Source: Lewinella sp050633125
GTDB taxonomy: Bacteria; Bacteroidota; Bacteroidia; Chitinophagales; Saprospiraceae
Length of the DNA: 64,000 nucleotides
Assembly: GCF_050633125.1 (NCBI RefSeq)
Contig: NZ_JBOEFX010000025.1
Location: forward strand, 83,441-147,440
Reading direction: 5' to 3'
Below the pieces are notes generated by a model. That model saw only the letters and a list, made by a program, of their open reading frames with translations, was not told where the DNA came from and searched no databases. A program made the translations under genes and the position numbers. Below are positions 54,170 to 61,579 of the stretch, piece after piece (position 1 is the stretch's first letter; every line of letters begins with the position of its first letter).

Positions 54170-54550
54170 ATTGTTTCATTTTCGCTTCGAGGAAAGGGCA
54201 AATATAGGTTTAAAGCTCGTTTTAGGGCTGCTTACTCCGGAAAACTTCTCTAAAAGACTGGATTATTTTGGGACGAGGAAGGTTATAATAAGCTTTGAAA
54301 ATATTTTTTTCAGTAGAGATATATTTGGCGCATTTGGATTGGTGTTGTGTTTAGCCTTGGCTATCTGGTGTTTTTCGGAAAATAATTCGGCAAGAAGGGG
54401 GATTGGCAGCGCTGGTTGAAGCTAACTAATTGATTATTAATGAAAATTAATCAGCCAATCCTTTCATAAAGTGTAAAATTTAGCGAAATTTGCCTCTCTT
54501 TTGCCAAAAGGCATTTTTTAGTATAACTAATTATAAACCAGCAAATAACG
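54170..54550. other. Divergent intergenic region yicC / hup
   Basis: 381 bases, strongly AT-rich. AGCGAAATTTGCC near 54482-54494 includes a GAAATTTG that is close to the -7 consensus and may serve hup, 57 bases before its ATG. Nothing else was recognised. Confidence 0.4.
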
Positions 54551-54862
54551 ATGAGAAAAGCTGATCTAGTAGCAGCTATAGCTGAAAAGACGGGTGTACA
54601 AAAAGTTGATGTACTGGTTACCCTGGAATCATTCTTTAAAGAAGTGAAAGGGTCACTTGCTGACGGAGAAAATGTCTATATTCGCGGTTTCGGTTCTTTT
54701 GTTATCAAGAAAAGAGCCCAAAAAGTTGGTCGTCATATCAAAGAGAATAAGGCGATTGTTATTCCTGAACACTTCATTCCTGCTTTCAAACCTGCTAAGG
54801 TTTTTGTAGAACAGGTAAAAGAAAATGTAACAAGTTCTCCTAATGAGGAGAAGATCGACTAA
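54551..54862 (+). CDS. hup: HU-family DNA-binding protein
   Basis: A 103-residue histone-like protein. 'MRKADLVAAIAEKTGVQKVDV' forms the N-terminal helices, and 'GENVYIRGFGSFVIKKRAQKVGRHI' is the HU arm start with RGFGSF. The C-terminal 'IPEHFIPAFKPAKVFVEQV' is as in other Bacteroidota HU proteins. It bends and compacts DNA. It heads the run hup-TPR lipoprotein-small basic protein-rng. Confidence 0.95.
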   Translation: MRKADLVAAIAEKTGVQKVDVLVTLESFFKEVKGSLADGENVYIRGFGSFVIKKRAQKVGRHIKENKAIVIPEHFIPAFKPAKVFVEQVKENVTSSPNEEKID

Positions 54863-54888
54863 TAAAGTTGAAAACGCTTCAGAATAAT

Positions 54889-55677
54889 ATGACTAACTTA
54901 CAGTATATAATAATAGGAGGCTCATTGGTGCTTTTTCTTGTGCTGTATTTTGGTTGTGAAACTAAGCCTCCAGGGCAGCAACAGGTTGAACAAACCCGGA
55001 TGTTGCAAACGGAAGCTACCGATGTTAATATTCTGATCAGAGATGCTCACGATGAACTGCCAGCTGACCAGATGAGTACAATTCAGGCTTTGCAGCAGGA
55101 GTTGACGTTGGCAGATAGCGATTCTCTAAAAGTAGAGGTGCTAAAACAGATTTCTGGCCGATGGTACGAAAACGAATATCCTGCGATTGCCGGGCACTAT
55201 GCCCAAGAGATTGCAGAGCTGGAAGAAACGGAAAAAGCATGGTCTATTGCCGGAACTACCTACGCGATTTGTGTACAACGAGCAGAATCGGATAAAGTAC
55301 GTACTTTTTGTAATCAACGGGCTATTCGCGCATTTGAAAATGCGATCTCCCTTGATCCCAGTAATGTTAGTAACCAGGTGAATCTGGCGCTAACTTACAC
55401 AGAAGTACCTCCCCCAAATGAACCAATGAAGGGGATACTGATGTTAAGAGAGTTAGAGCAATCTTTTCCAGAGAGTGCCCTCGTACTAACATCACTGGCC
55501 CGTCTGGCCATCCAAACCGGGCAGTTTGATCGGGCAATTCAACGTCTGAATCAAGCGCTGGAGTTGGAAAACGACAATTTGAATGCCATTTGCCTGTTAG
55601 CGCAAGCTTATGCAGGTGCAGGTGACCAAGTTCAGGCACAAGCCTACGACGACCGTTGCCGAAATAATGCAAAATAA
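54889..55677 (+). CDS. TPR-repeat lipoprotein
   Basis: A 262-residue protein. The N-terminal hydrophobic stretch 'IIIGGSLVLFLVLYFGCETKPP' may be a lipoprotein signal, with Cys at about 23. Helical repeats follow at about 120-255, including 'RAFENAISLDPSNVSNQVNLAL', 'LTSLARLAIQTGQFDRAIQRLNQALELE' and 'LLAQAYAGAGDQVQAQAYDDR'. The frame opens at TTG 54868; the ATG at 54889 is preferred. This gene is conserved between HU and rng in many Bacteroidota as I recall it. Its role is unknown. Confidence 0.75.
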   Translation: MTNLQYIIIGGSLVLFLVLYFGCETKPPGQQQVEQTRMLQTEATDVNILIRDAHDELPADQMSTIQALQQELTLADSDSLKVEVLKQISGRWYENEYPAIAGHYAQEIAELEETEKAWSIAGTTYAICVQRAESDKVRTFCNQRAIRAFENAISLDPSNVSNQVNLALTYTEVPPPNEPMKGILMLRELEQSFPESALVLTSLARLAIQTGQFDRAIQRLNQALELENDNLNAICLLAQAYAGAGDQVQAQAYDDRCRNNAK

Positions 55678-55707
55678 ACATTAATTAATTAACTTAAAAC
55701 GTAAATT

Positions 55708-55803
55708 ATGCCTTGCGGAAAGAAGCGGAAAAGACATAAGATTGCGACTCACAAGCGGAAAAAACGCTTGCGCAAGAACCGTCACAAGAAGAAGAACAAG
55801 TAA
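55708..55803 (+). CDS. 31-aa basic AURKAIP1/COX24-like ribosome-associated protein
   Basis: A 31-residue protein, too short for ordinary gene calling. It begins MPCGKKRKRHKIATHKRKKR and continues with further Arg/Lys/His to the TAA at 55801-55803. About two thirds of residues are basic. The 'GKKRKRHK..THKRKKR' pattern is that of the tiny Bacteroidota proteins annotated as AURKAIP1/COX24-domain, related to a mitochondrial small-subunit protein. It lies 30 bases after the TPR gene. It probably binds rRNA. Confidence 0.85.
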   Translation: MPCGKKRKRHKIATHKRKKRLRKNRHKKKNK

Positions 55804-56286
55804 TAACATTCTCTACCTCCAGGTATGTTAGGTACAACATCAGCTTTCGAGCTTGTACGATGTACCCCGGTTTGGATGTTTTACTTACAGCATATTTGCC
55901 GACCCTTTCCTGTAAGGGGTCGGCTAAGCTGTTTATATTACTATTGAGCTGTCTTGACCTTACGCGTGCCCTCCATAAAGACATTCAAGTTCTTAAAACA
56001 CTTGAGCTTTTTTGAGACAGACCAATAAGCAGTAGCGGAATTATCAGTCCATCGAGCAAACTGGCCAGTCTTCAGTTACCCTGATCCGACGATCAATAAC
56101 AGATGAAAGACTATGAAAAGCCCAGCCCTAATGCAAATGTTATGGAGTTCTACAGAACAGGCTCCTAAGAAATTAAGCAGTTTGCTAGTAATTGTGCCAC
56201 CTCTCATTTTTCGGCACAATGTTTCCTGATACGTTCCTTTATTCTGCTAACCGGCTTGCTTGTGAGGTGGGTTAAATTTAACAAGA
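55804..56286. other. Intergenic region before rng with one terminator-like stem
   Basis: GCCGACCC (55898-55905) pairs with GGGTCGGC (55917-55924) in a stem without a clear T-run; it may end the hup transcript. The remaining 360 bases up to rng show no tRNA, repeat or gene that I can support. Confidence 0.5.
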
Positions 56287-57840
56287 TTGAATAAGGAACT
56301 GATCATCAATTCCTCGCCTACCGAGGTTGAGATAGCGCTCTTGGAAGATGGTAAACTGGTAGAATTACACAACCAGAAAACCAATGAAAATTTCGCCGTT
56401 GGCGATATTTTCCTCGGGCGTATCAAGCGATTGATGCCTGCACTGAATGCCGCTTTTGTGGACATTGGCCACAAAAAAGACGCATTCCTTCACTACACGG
56501 ATTTAGGGCCTAAGCTCCCTTCCCTGCAGAAATACACCAACGGGTCGATCAAGGGATCGATCAATACGCACAGACTAGAGAACTTTGCCTTTGTTCCCGA
56601 TATCGTAAAGACAGGGAAGATAGATAAGGTTTTGGGTAAGAAAGACGATATCCTCGTCCAGATTCTCAAAGAACCGATTTCTACCAAAGGCCCTCGGCTG
56701 AGTTGCGAAATTACCATTCCCGGTCGTTACCTCGTCATTTCTCCCTTTGCGGAGGTGATTGCGGTATCTAAAAAAATTGGTAGCGCCGAAGAACGTAAGC
56801 GTCTTCATTTATTGGTAGAAAGTATTCGTCCGAAAAACTTCGGCGTGATCGTACGTACGGCTGCCGAAGGAAAGAAGGTTGCTGACCTTCATGAGGAAAT
56901 GTCTATGCTCATGGAAAAATGGCAGGACATTCAGCAGCAACTGAAAAATGCTGCTCCGCCTGTAAAGTTACTGAGTGAGCTGGACAAAACGACCTCTATA
57001 CTGAGAGACTTGCTAACGGATTCTTTTAACCGGATCGTCGTCAATGATAAGCAACTTTACAACAATGTAAAGACTTTCTTGGGCAGCATCGCTCCTGATA
57101 AAGTTAAAATCGTTCAGCAGCACAGGAATTCCAAGCCTGTTTTCGATGTCTACGGAGTGACCAAGCAAATAAAGTCTTCGTTTGGCAAGACCGCTACCAT
57201 GGGCAGTGGTGCCTATATTGTTATTGAGCATACCGAGGCCATGCACGTTGTAGACGTCAACAGTGGTCATAAGATGCGCAATGCCAATCAGGCCGAAGCT
57301 GTATTGAAAGTCAACATGGAGGCGGCCGAAGAAGTCGCTCGCCAGCTGCGTTTGCGAGATATTGGAGGGATTATTATCATCGATTTTATCGATATGCGTA
57401 ATGCCGAACACCGCAAGGAGCTGCTACAGGCGATGCGCAAGCACATGAAGAAAGATCGGGCTCAGCATACCATTCTTGCACTGAGTAAGTTTGGCTTGAT
57501 GCAGATCACCCGCCAGCGGGTTCGTCCCGAGGTGAATATTAGCACTTCCGAGGCTTGTCCTACCTGTAAAGGTACGGGCAAAGTAAACGCAACCATTCTA
57601 CTAGAAGACGAAGTGGAAAGGGATTTGACCTTCATCATGCAATCGCGGCCAAAGGCCAAGCTGACATTGGTGGCTCATCCTTTTGTGGTGGCTTATCTAA
57701 AGAAAGGTTTCTTCAAAAGTGTCCAGTTCAAGTGGTGGCGCGAACACCAGCGGTGGATAAAAATTGCCGAAGACAAAGATTATGCCTTCAATACCTACAA
57801 GTTTTTTGATGTAAACGACGACGAGATTCGCCTGCAATAA
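56287..57840 (+). CDS. rng: Ribonuclease E/G family (RNase G-like)
   Basis: A 517-residue endoribonuclease. S1 domain at about 35-115 ('AVGDIFLGRIKRLMPALNAAFVDIG', 'DAFLHYTDL'). The catalytic metal Asp residues lie in 'MHVVDVNSG' (about 320-328) and 'IIIIDFIDM' (about 362-370). The Zn-link 'CPTCKGTGK' lies at about 425-433, for dimer or tetramer formation. It processes rRNA and degrades mRNA. The start is TTG (56287), giving MNKELIINSSPTEVEIALLE, the family N terminus. No ATG fits. Confidence 0.95.
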   Translation: MNKELIINSSPTEVEIALLEDGKLVELHNQKTNENFAVGDIFLGRIKRLMPALNAAFVDIGHKKDAFLHYTDLGPKLPSLQKYTNGSIKGSINTHRLENFAFVPDIVKTGKIDKVLGKKDDILVQILKEPISTKGPRLSCEITIPGRYLVISPFAEVIAVSKKIGSAEERKRLHLLVESIRPKNFGVIVRTAAEGKKVADLHEEMSMLMEKWQDIQQQLKNAAPPVKLLSELDKTTSILRDLLTDSFNRIVVNDKQLYNNVKTFLGSIAPDKVKIVQQHRNSKPVFDVYGVTKQIKSSFGKTATMGSGAYIVIEHTEAMHVVDVNSGHKMRNANQAEAVLKVNMEAAEEVARQLRLRDIGGIIIIDFIDMRNAEHRKELLQAMRKHMKKDRAQHTILALSKFGLMQITRQRVRPEVNISTSEACPTCKGTGKVNATILLEDEVERDLTFIMQSRPKAKLTLVAHPFVVAYLKKGFFKSVQFKWWREHQRWIKIAEDKDYAFNTYKFFDVNDDEIRLQ

Positions 57841-57867
57841 TCAGGGAGTTTTCGTTAAAGCATAAAT

Positions 57868-57934
57868 AGCCACAGAAGCATTGCCAAAGAAAGGTTTAAA
57901 GACCAGACGGAGGAGTGCTTTTGTGGCTTTTTTC
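57868..57934 (+). terminator. Intrinsic terminator of rng
   Basis: AGCCACAGAAGCA (57868-57880) pairs with TGCTTTTGTGGCT (57916-57928, one G:U), followed by a T-run. It begins 27 bases after the stop. Confidence 0.8.
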
Positions 57935-57954
57935 GTTGTTTAAGGTAAGGTGTT

Positions 57955-57989
57955 TTGAACCATATAAGGGAATATAAGGTTCTAGTTTG
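57955..57989 (+). repeat. Decamer-repeat module, copy 6
   Basis: TTGAA, CCATATAAGG and GAATATAAGG are well kept; the third unit is degraded. It lies 114 bases after the rng stop, in the same sense orientation as copies 1, 2, 3 and 5. Confidence 0.75.
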
Positions 57990-58056
57990 ATTATCTTGAT
58001 GTCCCAGAATAGGCCGCGTTTCGGGATCTGTTTCGCAAGGGAAGGGAGGCGTTGTG

Positions 58057-58092
58057 CAAAGTCGGAGTTCGGAAGTGGGAAGTCGGAAGTAT
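58057..58092. repeat. GGAAGT-word repeat
   Basis: CAAAGTCGGAGTTCGGAAGT, then GGGAAGTCGGAAGTATTT. It shares these words with the hairpin at 44431-44465. It sits just left of the insertion sequence. Confidence 0.55.
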
Positions 58093-58152
58093 TTAGCGTA
58101 CCCAAATTTCCTGACTAGCCCTGAAATACGTTGACACCAAATTAAGTAGAAA

Positions 58153-58560
58153 ATGGGTTCAACGAAGAAGGTTAATCGTCCTAAAAGGCGTCGTAGTTAC
58201 AGTGAAACGTTTAAAAAAGCGCGAGTTAAGGACTACGAAGCAGGTACCTTTAGTGTGGCTCAGATGAGCCGTTTATACGGTATCCATGGGAATATCTTAT
58301 ACCGGTGGATAACTAAGTATAGTGCGTACGATCAACAAAAAGCGATAATAGTGGAAGTACCCAATTCCCAGACCGAGAAGGTTAAATTATTGGAAAAGCG
58401 ATTAGCCGAATTGGAACGTTCGCTTGGGCAAAAACAAATTAAATTGGATTACTACGAGAGCTTGCTAGAGGAGCTAGGAGAAGCCGGAATAGATGTTGAA
58501 AAAAAAAGTGGTTTTACGGCTCCCTTATCCGACTCTTGGCGAAATACGGATCAGAAATGA
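58153..58560 (+). CDS. IS3 transposase OrfA
   Basis: A 135-residue protein with an HTH of the IS3/IS911 type ('YSETFKKARVKDYEAGTFSVAQMSRLYGI' at about 17-45, then 'GNILYRWITKY'). A leucine-zipper-like coiled coil follows ('VKLLEKRLAELERSLGQKQIKL', about 75-97). An A9 tract at 58499-58507 lies near the end, where the ribosome can slip into the -1 frame to make the full OrfAB transposase. Without slipping, translation ends at 58558-58560. Confidence 0.92.
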   Translation: MGSTKKVNRPKRRRSYSETFKKARVKDYEAGTFSVAQMSRLYGIHGNILYRWITKYSAYDQQKAIIVEVPNSQTEKVKLLEKRLAELERSLGQKQIKLDYYESLLEELGEAGIDVEKKSGFTAPLSDSWRNTDQK

Positions 58561-59558
58561 ACAGCCCGAGTAATGAAGAAGTGTATGCTGTACTGGATAC
58601 ATCTCGTCAGGCATTGAGTCAGTTTATGTGTCGCCGTGAGGCCTATGATGACGTTGTCTATTCGGCAGAAGGGATGCTATTGGCTCACCGTGCAGATCAC
58701 GGAGGTTTGGGCCTTGAAAAGGCTTACTTTATGATCCAGCCGGAAGGCCTGGGTCGAGATGCCTTTGTTCGTGAGATGACTTTCTTAGGGCATTCGTTAG
58801 AGCAAAAAAGGAACTATCATAGAACGACTCGGAGCAATGGTTTGCGTTATCCAAATCTGGTTAAGTTGCTTACAATCATTGGTTTAAATAGGGTTTGGCA
58901 GTCGGACACGACTTACTATCACCTTGGTGATAGGTATTACTACCTGACGTTTATCATTGACGTATACTCTCGGCTGATAGTGGGTTATAGTGTGAGCGAT
59001 AACCTTAAAGCTAAAGCGAATATAGAGGCCCTTAAAATGGCGTTACGATGCCGTAAAGGGATGGATGTGAGGGAACTGATATTCCATAGCGATGGAGGCT
59101 CACAGTACCGCAGTGAAGCCTTTGTAGAGGTGCTGAGGTCACAAGGTATCAGTTCTAGTATGTGCATGATAGCACTGGATAATGCTTACGCAGAAAAGCT
59201 CAATGATGTGATTAAGAACGAGTACTTGTCATACTGGCAAATCGACAATTTTGTGAAGCTGAAAAGATGCGTAAAGAAAGCGGTTGACAACTACAACAAG
59301 GTACGTCATCATGGCCAGTTACCGATGCGAGTAGCTCCTTTAGAATTTGAACACTATCTTAGTGATAGTAAAACGCAAAAGCCACCTGTGTTACTGATAC
59401 GAGATGGTCAAGCAGAGGAGTTGGAATACCAGCCAATGGCGGCTCAAAATCTGACTTATCCCGGTAGCGGAGCTTTTGGAGGGACAAGTCAGATTCTGCC
59501 CGCATTTGTTAAGCTTGGTTTGCCGAAAGAAGATGGACAACTAGCACTCAGCTTTTAA
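58500..59558 (+). CDS. IS3 transposase OrfB (rve integrase domain), made by -1 frameshift
   Basis: The frame is open from just after TGA 58497-58499 to 59558. Most is the DDE integrase core: first Asp in 'NRVWQSDTTYY', second in 'ELIFHSDGGSQYRSEAF', Glu in 'ALDNAYAEKLNDVIKNEYL'. It also has the usual 'DVYSRLIVGYSVSDN' and the C-terminal 'YNKVRHHGQLPMRVAPLEFE'. There is no good ATG in the overlap (only TTG at 58536 and ATG at 58557). Fusion through slippage at AAAAAAAAAG is therefore the likely route. All three catalytic residues are present. Confidence 0.92.
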   Translation, partial: KKKWFYGSLIRLLAKYGSEMNSPSNEEVYAVLDTSRQALSQFMCRREAYDDVVYSAEGMLLAHRADHGGLGLEKAYFMIQPEGLGRDAFVREMTFLGHSLEQKRNYHRTTRSNGLRYPNLVKLLTIIGLNRVWQSDTTYYHLGDRYYYLTFIIDVYSRLIVGYSVSDNLKAKANIEALKMALRCRKGMDVRELIFHSDGGSQYRSEAFVEVLRSQGISSSMCMIALDNAYAEKLNDVIKNEYLSYWQIDNFVKLKRCVKKAVDNYNKVRHHGQLPMRVAPLEFEHYLSDSKTQKPPVLLIRDGQAEELEYQPMAAQNLTYPGSGAFGGTSQILPAFVKLGLPKEDGQLALSF

Positions 59559-59603
59559 GTGGAATAATTGATAAACCTGTCAACGTTATTTAGGGAAGCT
59601 CAT

Positions 59604-59645
59604 CCATCAACCATCAACCTCCAACCATCTAACCATCAACCAATC
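59604..59645 (+). repeat. ACCATCAAC-word repeat
   Basis: CCATCAACCATCAACCTCC, then CAACCATCTAACCATCAACC. Same words as 5404-5442. The insertion sequence lies directly at its left edge. Confidence 0.6.
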
Positions 59646-59744
59646 TAACCCTTTAGGTAAAGTGGAAATCGGTGATGTTTGATACCACTAGGGAAATCAA
59701 ATCAACTTTTACACCTTTACACGCACCCAACCCTTTACATCCTG

Positions 59745-59840
59745 CTAATGCATCGGACACCCACATCCCACCGATCGGCAGGCATTGGTAAGGAAGACGA
59801 GGAGAAGAAGTAATAGGAAGAAGTATCTTTGTTGTTTCAT
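59745..59840 (-). CDS. 31-aa micro-lipoprotein with Cys-rich mature peptide
   Basis: Reverse-strand ATG at 59838-59840, TAG at 59745-59747. A signal peptide runs from MKQQRYFF through a Leu-rich core to LTNAC. The lipobox Cys is residue 21, and the mature part is only CRSVGCGCPMH: eleven residues with three Cys and one His. The precursor follows textbook lipoprotein order (basic start, nine or more hydrophobic residues, lipobox), which argues against chance. Not a known family to me. It could bind a metal or be a fragment of a longer gene. It lies alone, between the IS and a divergent glycosyltransferase gene. Confidence 0.5.
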   Translation of the reverse strand: MKQQRYFFLLLLLLVFLTNACRSVGCGCPMH

Positions 59841-59908
59841 AAGTGGTTAGTTGAGCACGCTCAAAGCGTTGAATAATAGACACTAAATTTTGTTATAGTA
59901 ATCAAAAT

Positions 59909-59940
59909 CTAAGTACCTAGTACCTACATAACATACCCTA
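59909..59940. repeat. GTACCTAGTACC-word repeat
   Basis: AAGTACCTAGTACCTACATA just upstream of the glycosyltransferase start. Related words occur at 5841-5866, 13041-13070 and 14097-14125. Confidence 0.45.
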
Positions 59941-59961
59941 AAGATAATCCATCCTATTAGT

Positions 59962-60954
59962 ATGTCGAATACGGAGCACCTCTTAATTGCGATTTTAGAC
60001 TGGGGGCTGGGGCATGCGAGCAGGTGTGTACCCTTGGTGAAGGCTTGGCAAGAAGAAGGAAAACGGGTGACCGTTGCCTCGGCAGGGAGTGCATTGATGT
60101 TGTTGAAAGCATCCCTGAAAAAGGTAGATTTTATTGAGTTACCCGCTTATGCGGTACGATATCCTAAGCGCTCGATGGTATGGAACATGGGAGTACAGAG
60201 CCCCCGATTGTGGAGGGTGATGAAGAAGGAACATCGAATAATAAGCGACTACGTTCGGAAGGAAGGAGTAAACCTAGTAGTGAGTGATGGCCGCTTTGGC
60301 TGCTGGAGCAAGGCGGTGAAAAGCGTCTGGCTGGCTCACCAGCTACAGATTCAGCATAAGCAACCTTGGCTGGCTTGGATGATGAACAAGGGGTATCACA
60401 CCTTTGTACGCAGGCACTTCGCGGAAGTATGGGTGCCGGATATAGAAGGGGAGGAGAGCTTGGCTGGGGATTTGGCGCGGCCTATTGCAGGCTTACCGCA
60501 TCGTTATTTGGGGGCATTGTCTCGCTTTGCTGGAAGGAAACAGGAGCAGGTAGTGCAAAAGCCTTATCAATGGTTGGCGCTTCTATCGGGGCCGGAGCCT
60601 CAGCGTGCGTACCTCGAAGAAGAGCTGATAGATTGCTTCAAAGCCTGGGACGTTCCGGCGCTGCTGGTACGTGGTGTGCCGGGCAGCAGCAGGCCCCAAG
60701 CCATCACGCCAAACCTCTCCGTTGTAGACTGGCTACTGGGTGACCAGCTGGCCACCACCATAGCGCAAACCGAGCGACTCATCTGTCGGTCGGGCTACAG
60801 CACGTTATTGGATGCTTACCATTGGCAAAAGCCCCTCTTACTCATACCCACCCCCGGGCAGACGGAGCAGGAGTATTTGGCGAAGTATTGGGCTAGTAGA
60901 GGTTGGGCGGAGTGGAAAAGGCAGGGGGAGGTTGGACGCGTATTAGGTGGCTAA
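59962..60954 (+). CDS. Glycosyltransferase, GT-B fold (GT28/MurG-like)
   Basis: A 330-residue protein. The N-terminal Rossmann strand 'LLIAILDWGLGHASRCVPLVKAW' has the GxGHxxR loop (about 14-21) seen in MurG-like transferases. 'VVSDGRFGCWSKAVKSVWLAHQLQI' follows at mid-protein. The C-terminal donor domain has 'YQWLALLSGPEPQRAYLEEEL' and 'LICRSGYSTLLDAYHWQKPLLLIPTPGQTEQEYLA' (about 275-310), the usual nucleotide-sugar site. Acceptor and sugar are unknown. There are no other envelope sugar genes nearby. Confidence 0.82.
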   Translation: MSNTEHLLIAILDWGLGHASRCVPLVKAWQEEGKRVTVASAGSALMLLKASLKKVDFIELPAYAVRYPKRSMVWNMGVQSPRLWRVMKKEHRIISDYVRKEGVNLVVSDGRFGCWSKAVKSVWLAHQLQIQHKQPWLAWMMNKGYHTFVRRHFAEVWVPDIEGEESLAGDLARPIAGLPHRYLGALSRFAGRKQEQVVQKPYQWLALLSGPEPQRAYLEEELIDCFKAWDVPALLVRGVPGSSRPQAITPNLSVVDWLLGDQLATTIAQTERLICRSGYSTLLDAYHWQKPLLLIPTPGQTEQEYLAKYWASRGWAEWKRQGEVGRVLGG

Positions 60955-61579
60955 AACCATAAGTTTGTAGAAAAAACAAATGATAGATTAGAGGATGAAG
61001 TCAGGAAAAATAAAAATTAGGGACTACTTATACCTATTCGTTAGTTTACTCGGATGCTTACATAGATAATGAGTTGAGTAACTTATTAGAAAACTTAGAA
61101 GAAATACGTATAATTATAGTTGACGATGATTTTGGGGACTTAGAATTGTATGAGCATCGACGGGGCTGGCATCGTACGCTATAGAGGGTTCGATTTGAGT
61201 AGCGAAACGTTATCGAGCTTGGTGCAAGGCAAGGAATTGCCAAAAGAGGAAGGCCCCGGTATTGATTTCGATAATAAAGAATCAGTGGTTACTAACGGTG
61301 GTGGGGCTCCGGGGTAAGATCCGGTTTATAACGGAGTGCAGTTGATGATGGAGCCAGAGATGTGGAGAATGGACGATGCCATCGAACAGGTGATTATTCG
61401 AAAATCATTGGAATCAACGGAACTGAAAAAACAATAATTTTAGGAGTGGTGGTTGTTTTGTGGTTCGTCATTATTAAAAAGTGGGAAAAAGAAGATAGTA
61501 TCGACAAGCTATCAAGCCAATAATAATTCTAATTGATAGAAAGAGCGTTGAACAGGTATAGACCAAGATAAGCAGTAAT
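60955..61579 (+). other. Decayed coding region
   Basis: Protein-like fragments lie in different frames: 'MKSGKIKIRDYLYLFVSLLG' (from ATG near 60994), then 'YSDAYIDNELSNLLENLEE' in another frame, then the frame listed at 61150-61437. A membrane-like 'ILGVVVVLWFVIIKKWEKE' that runs to a stop near 61522 closes the series. This pattern suggests one or more old genes broken by shifts and stops. Confidence 0.45.
61150..61437 (+). pseudogene. Gene remnant with an in-frame stop
   Basis: From ATG 61150 the frame reads 'MSIDGAGIVRYRGFDLSSET', then 'LVQGKELPKEEGPGIDFDN' and 'TNGGGAPG'. A TAA follows at 61315-61317, then without a break 'DPVYNGVQLMMEPEMWRMDD' and 'AIEQVIIRKSLESTELKKQ' to 61435-61437. 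Coding character on both sides of the stop points to a pseudogene of 95 codons. Family not recognised. Confidence 0.45.

Larger units (their letters stand above)
58112..59602 (+). mobile_element. Complete IS3-family insertion sequence (1491 bp)
   Basis: The left end TGACTAGCCCTGAAATACG and the inverted right end (59578-59602) agree at 19 of 25 positions, including terminal TGA and the inner ACGTTGACA. The same three bases, TCC, flank both sides (58109-58111 and 59603-59605), a 3-bp target duplication as IS3 elements make. Inside are orfA and orfB overlapping in the -1 frame. Both ends and both frames look intact, so it may be active or recently inserted. Confidence 0.92.

Noticed and set aside
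54171..54419. An 82-aa frame between yicC and hup
   Set aside because: It starts inside the yicC leader and has one chance hydrophobic stretch. No conserved look.
59653..59883. A 76-aa reverse frame covering the micro-lipoprotein region
   Set aside because: The other reverse frame (59745-59840) gives a proper lipoprotein precursor. This one has no such logic.
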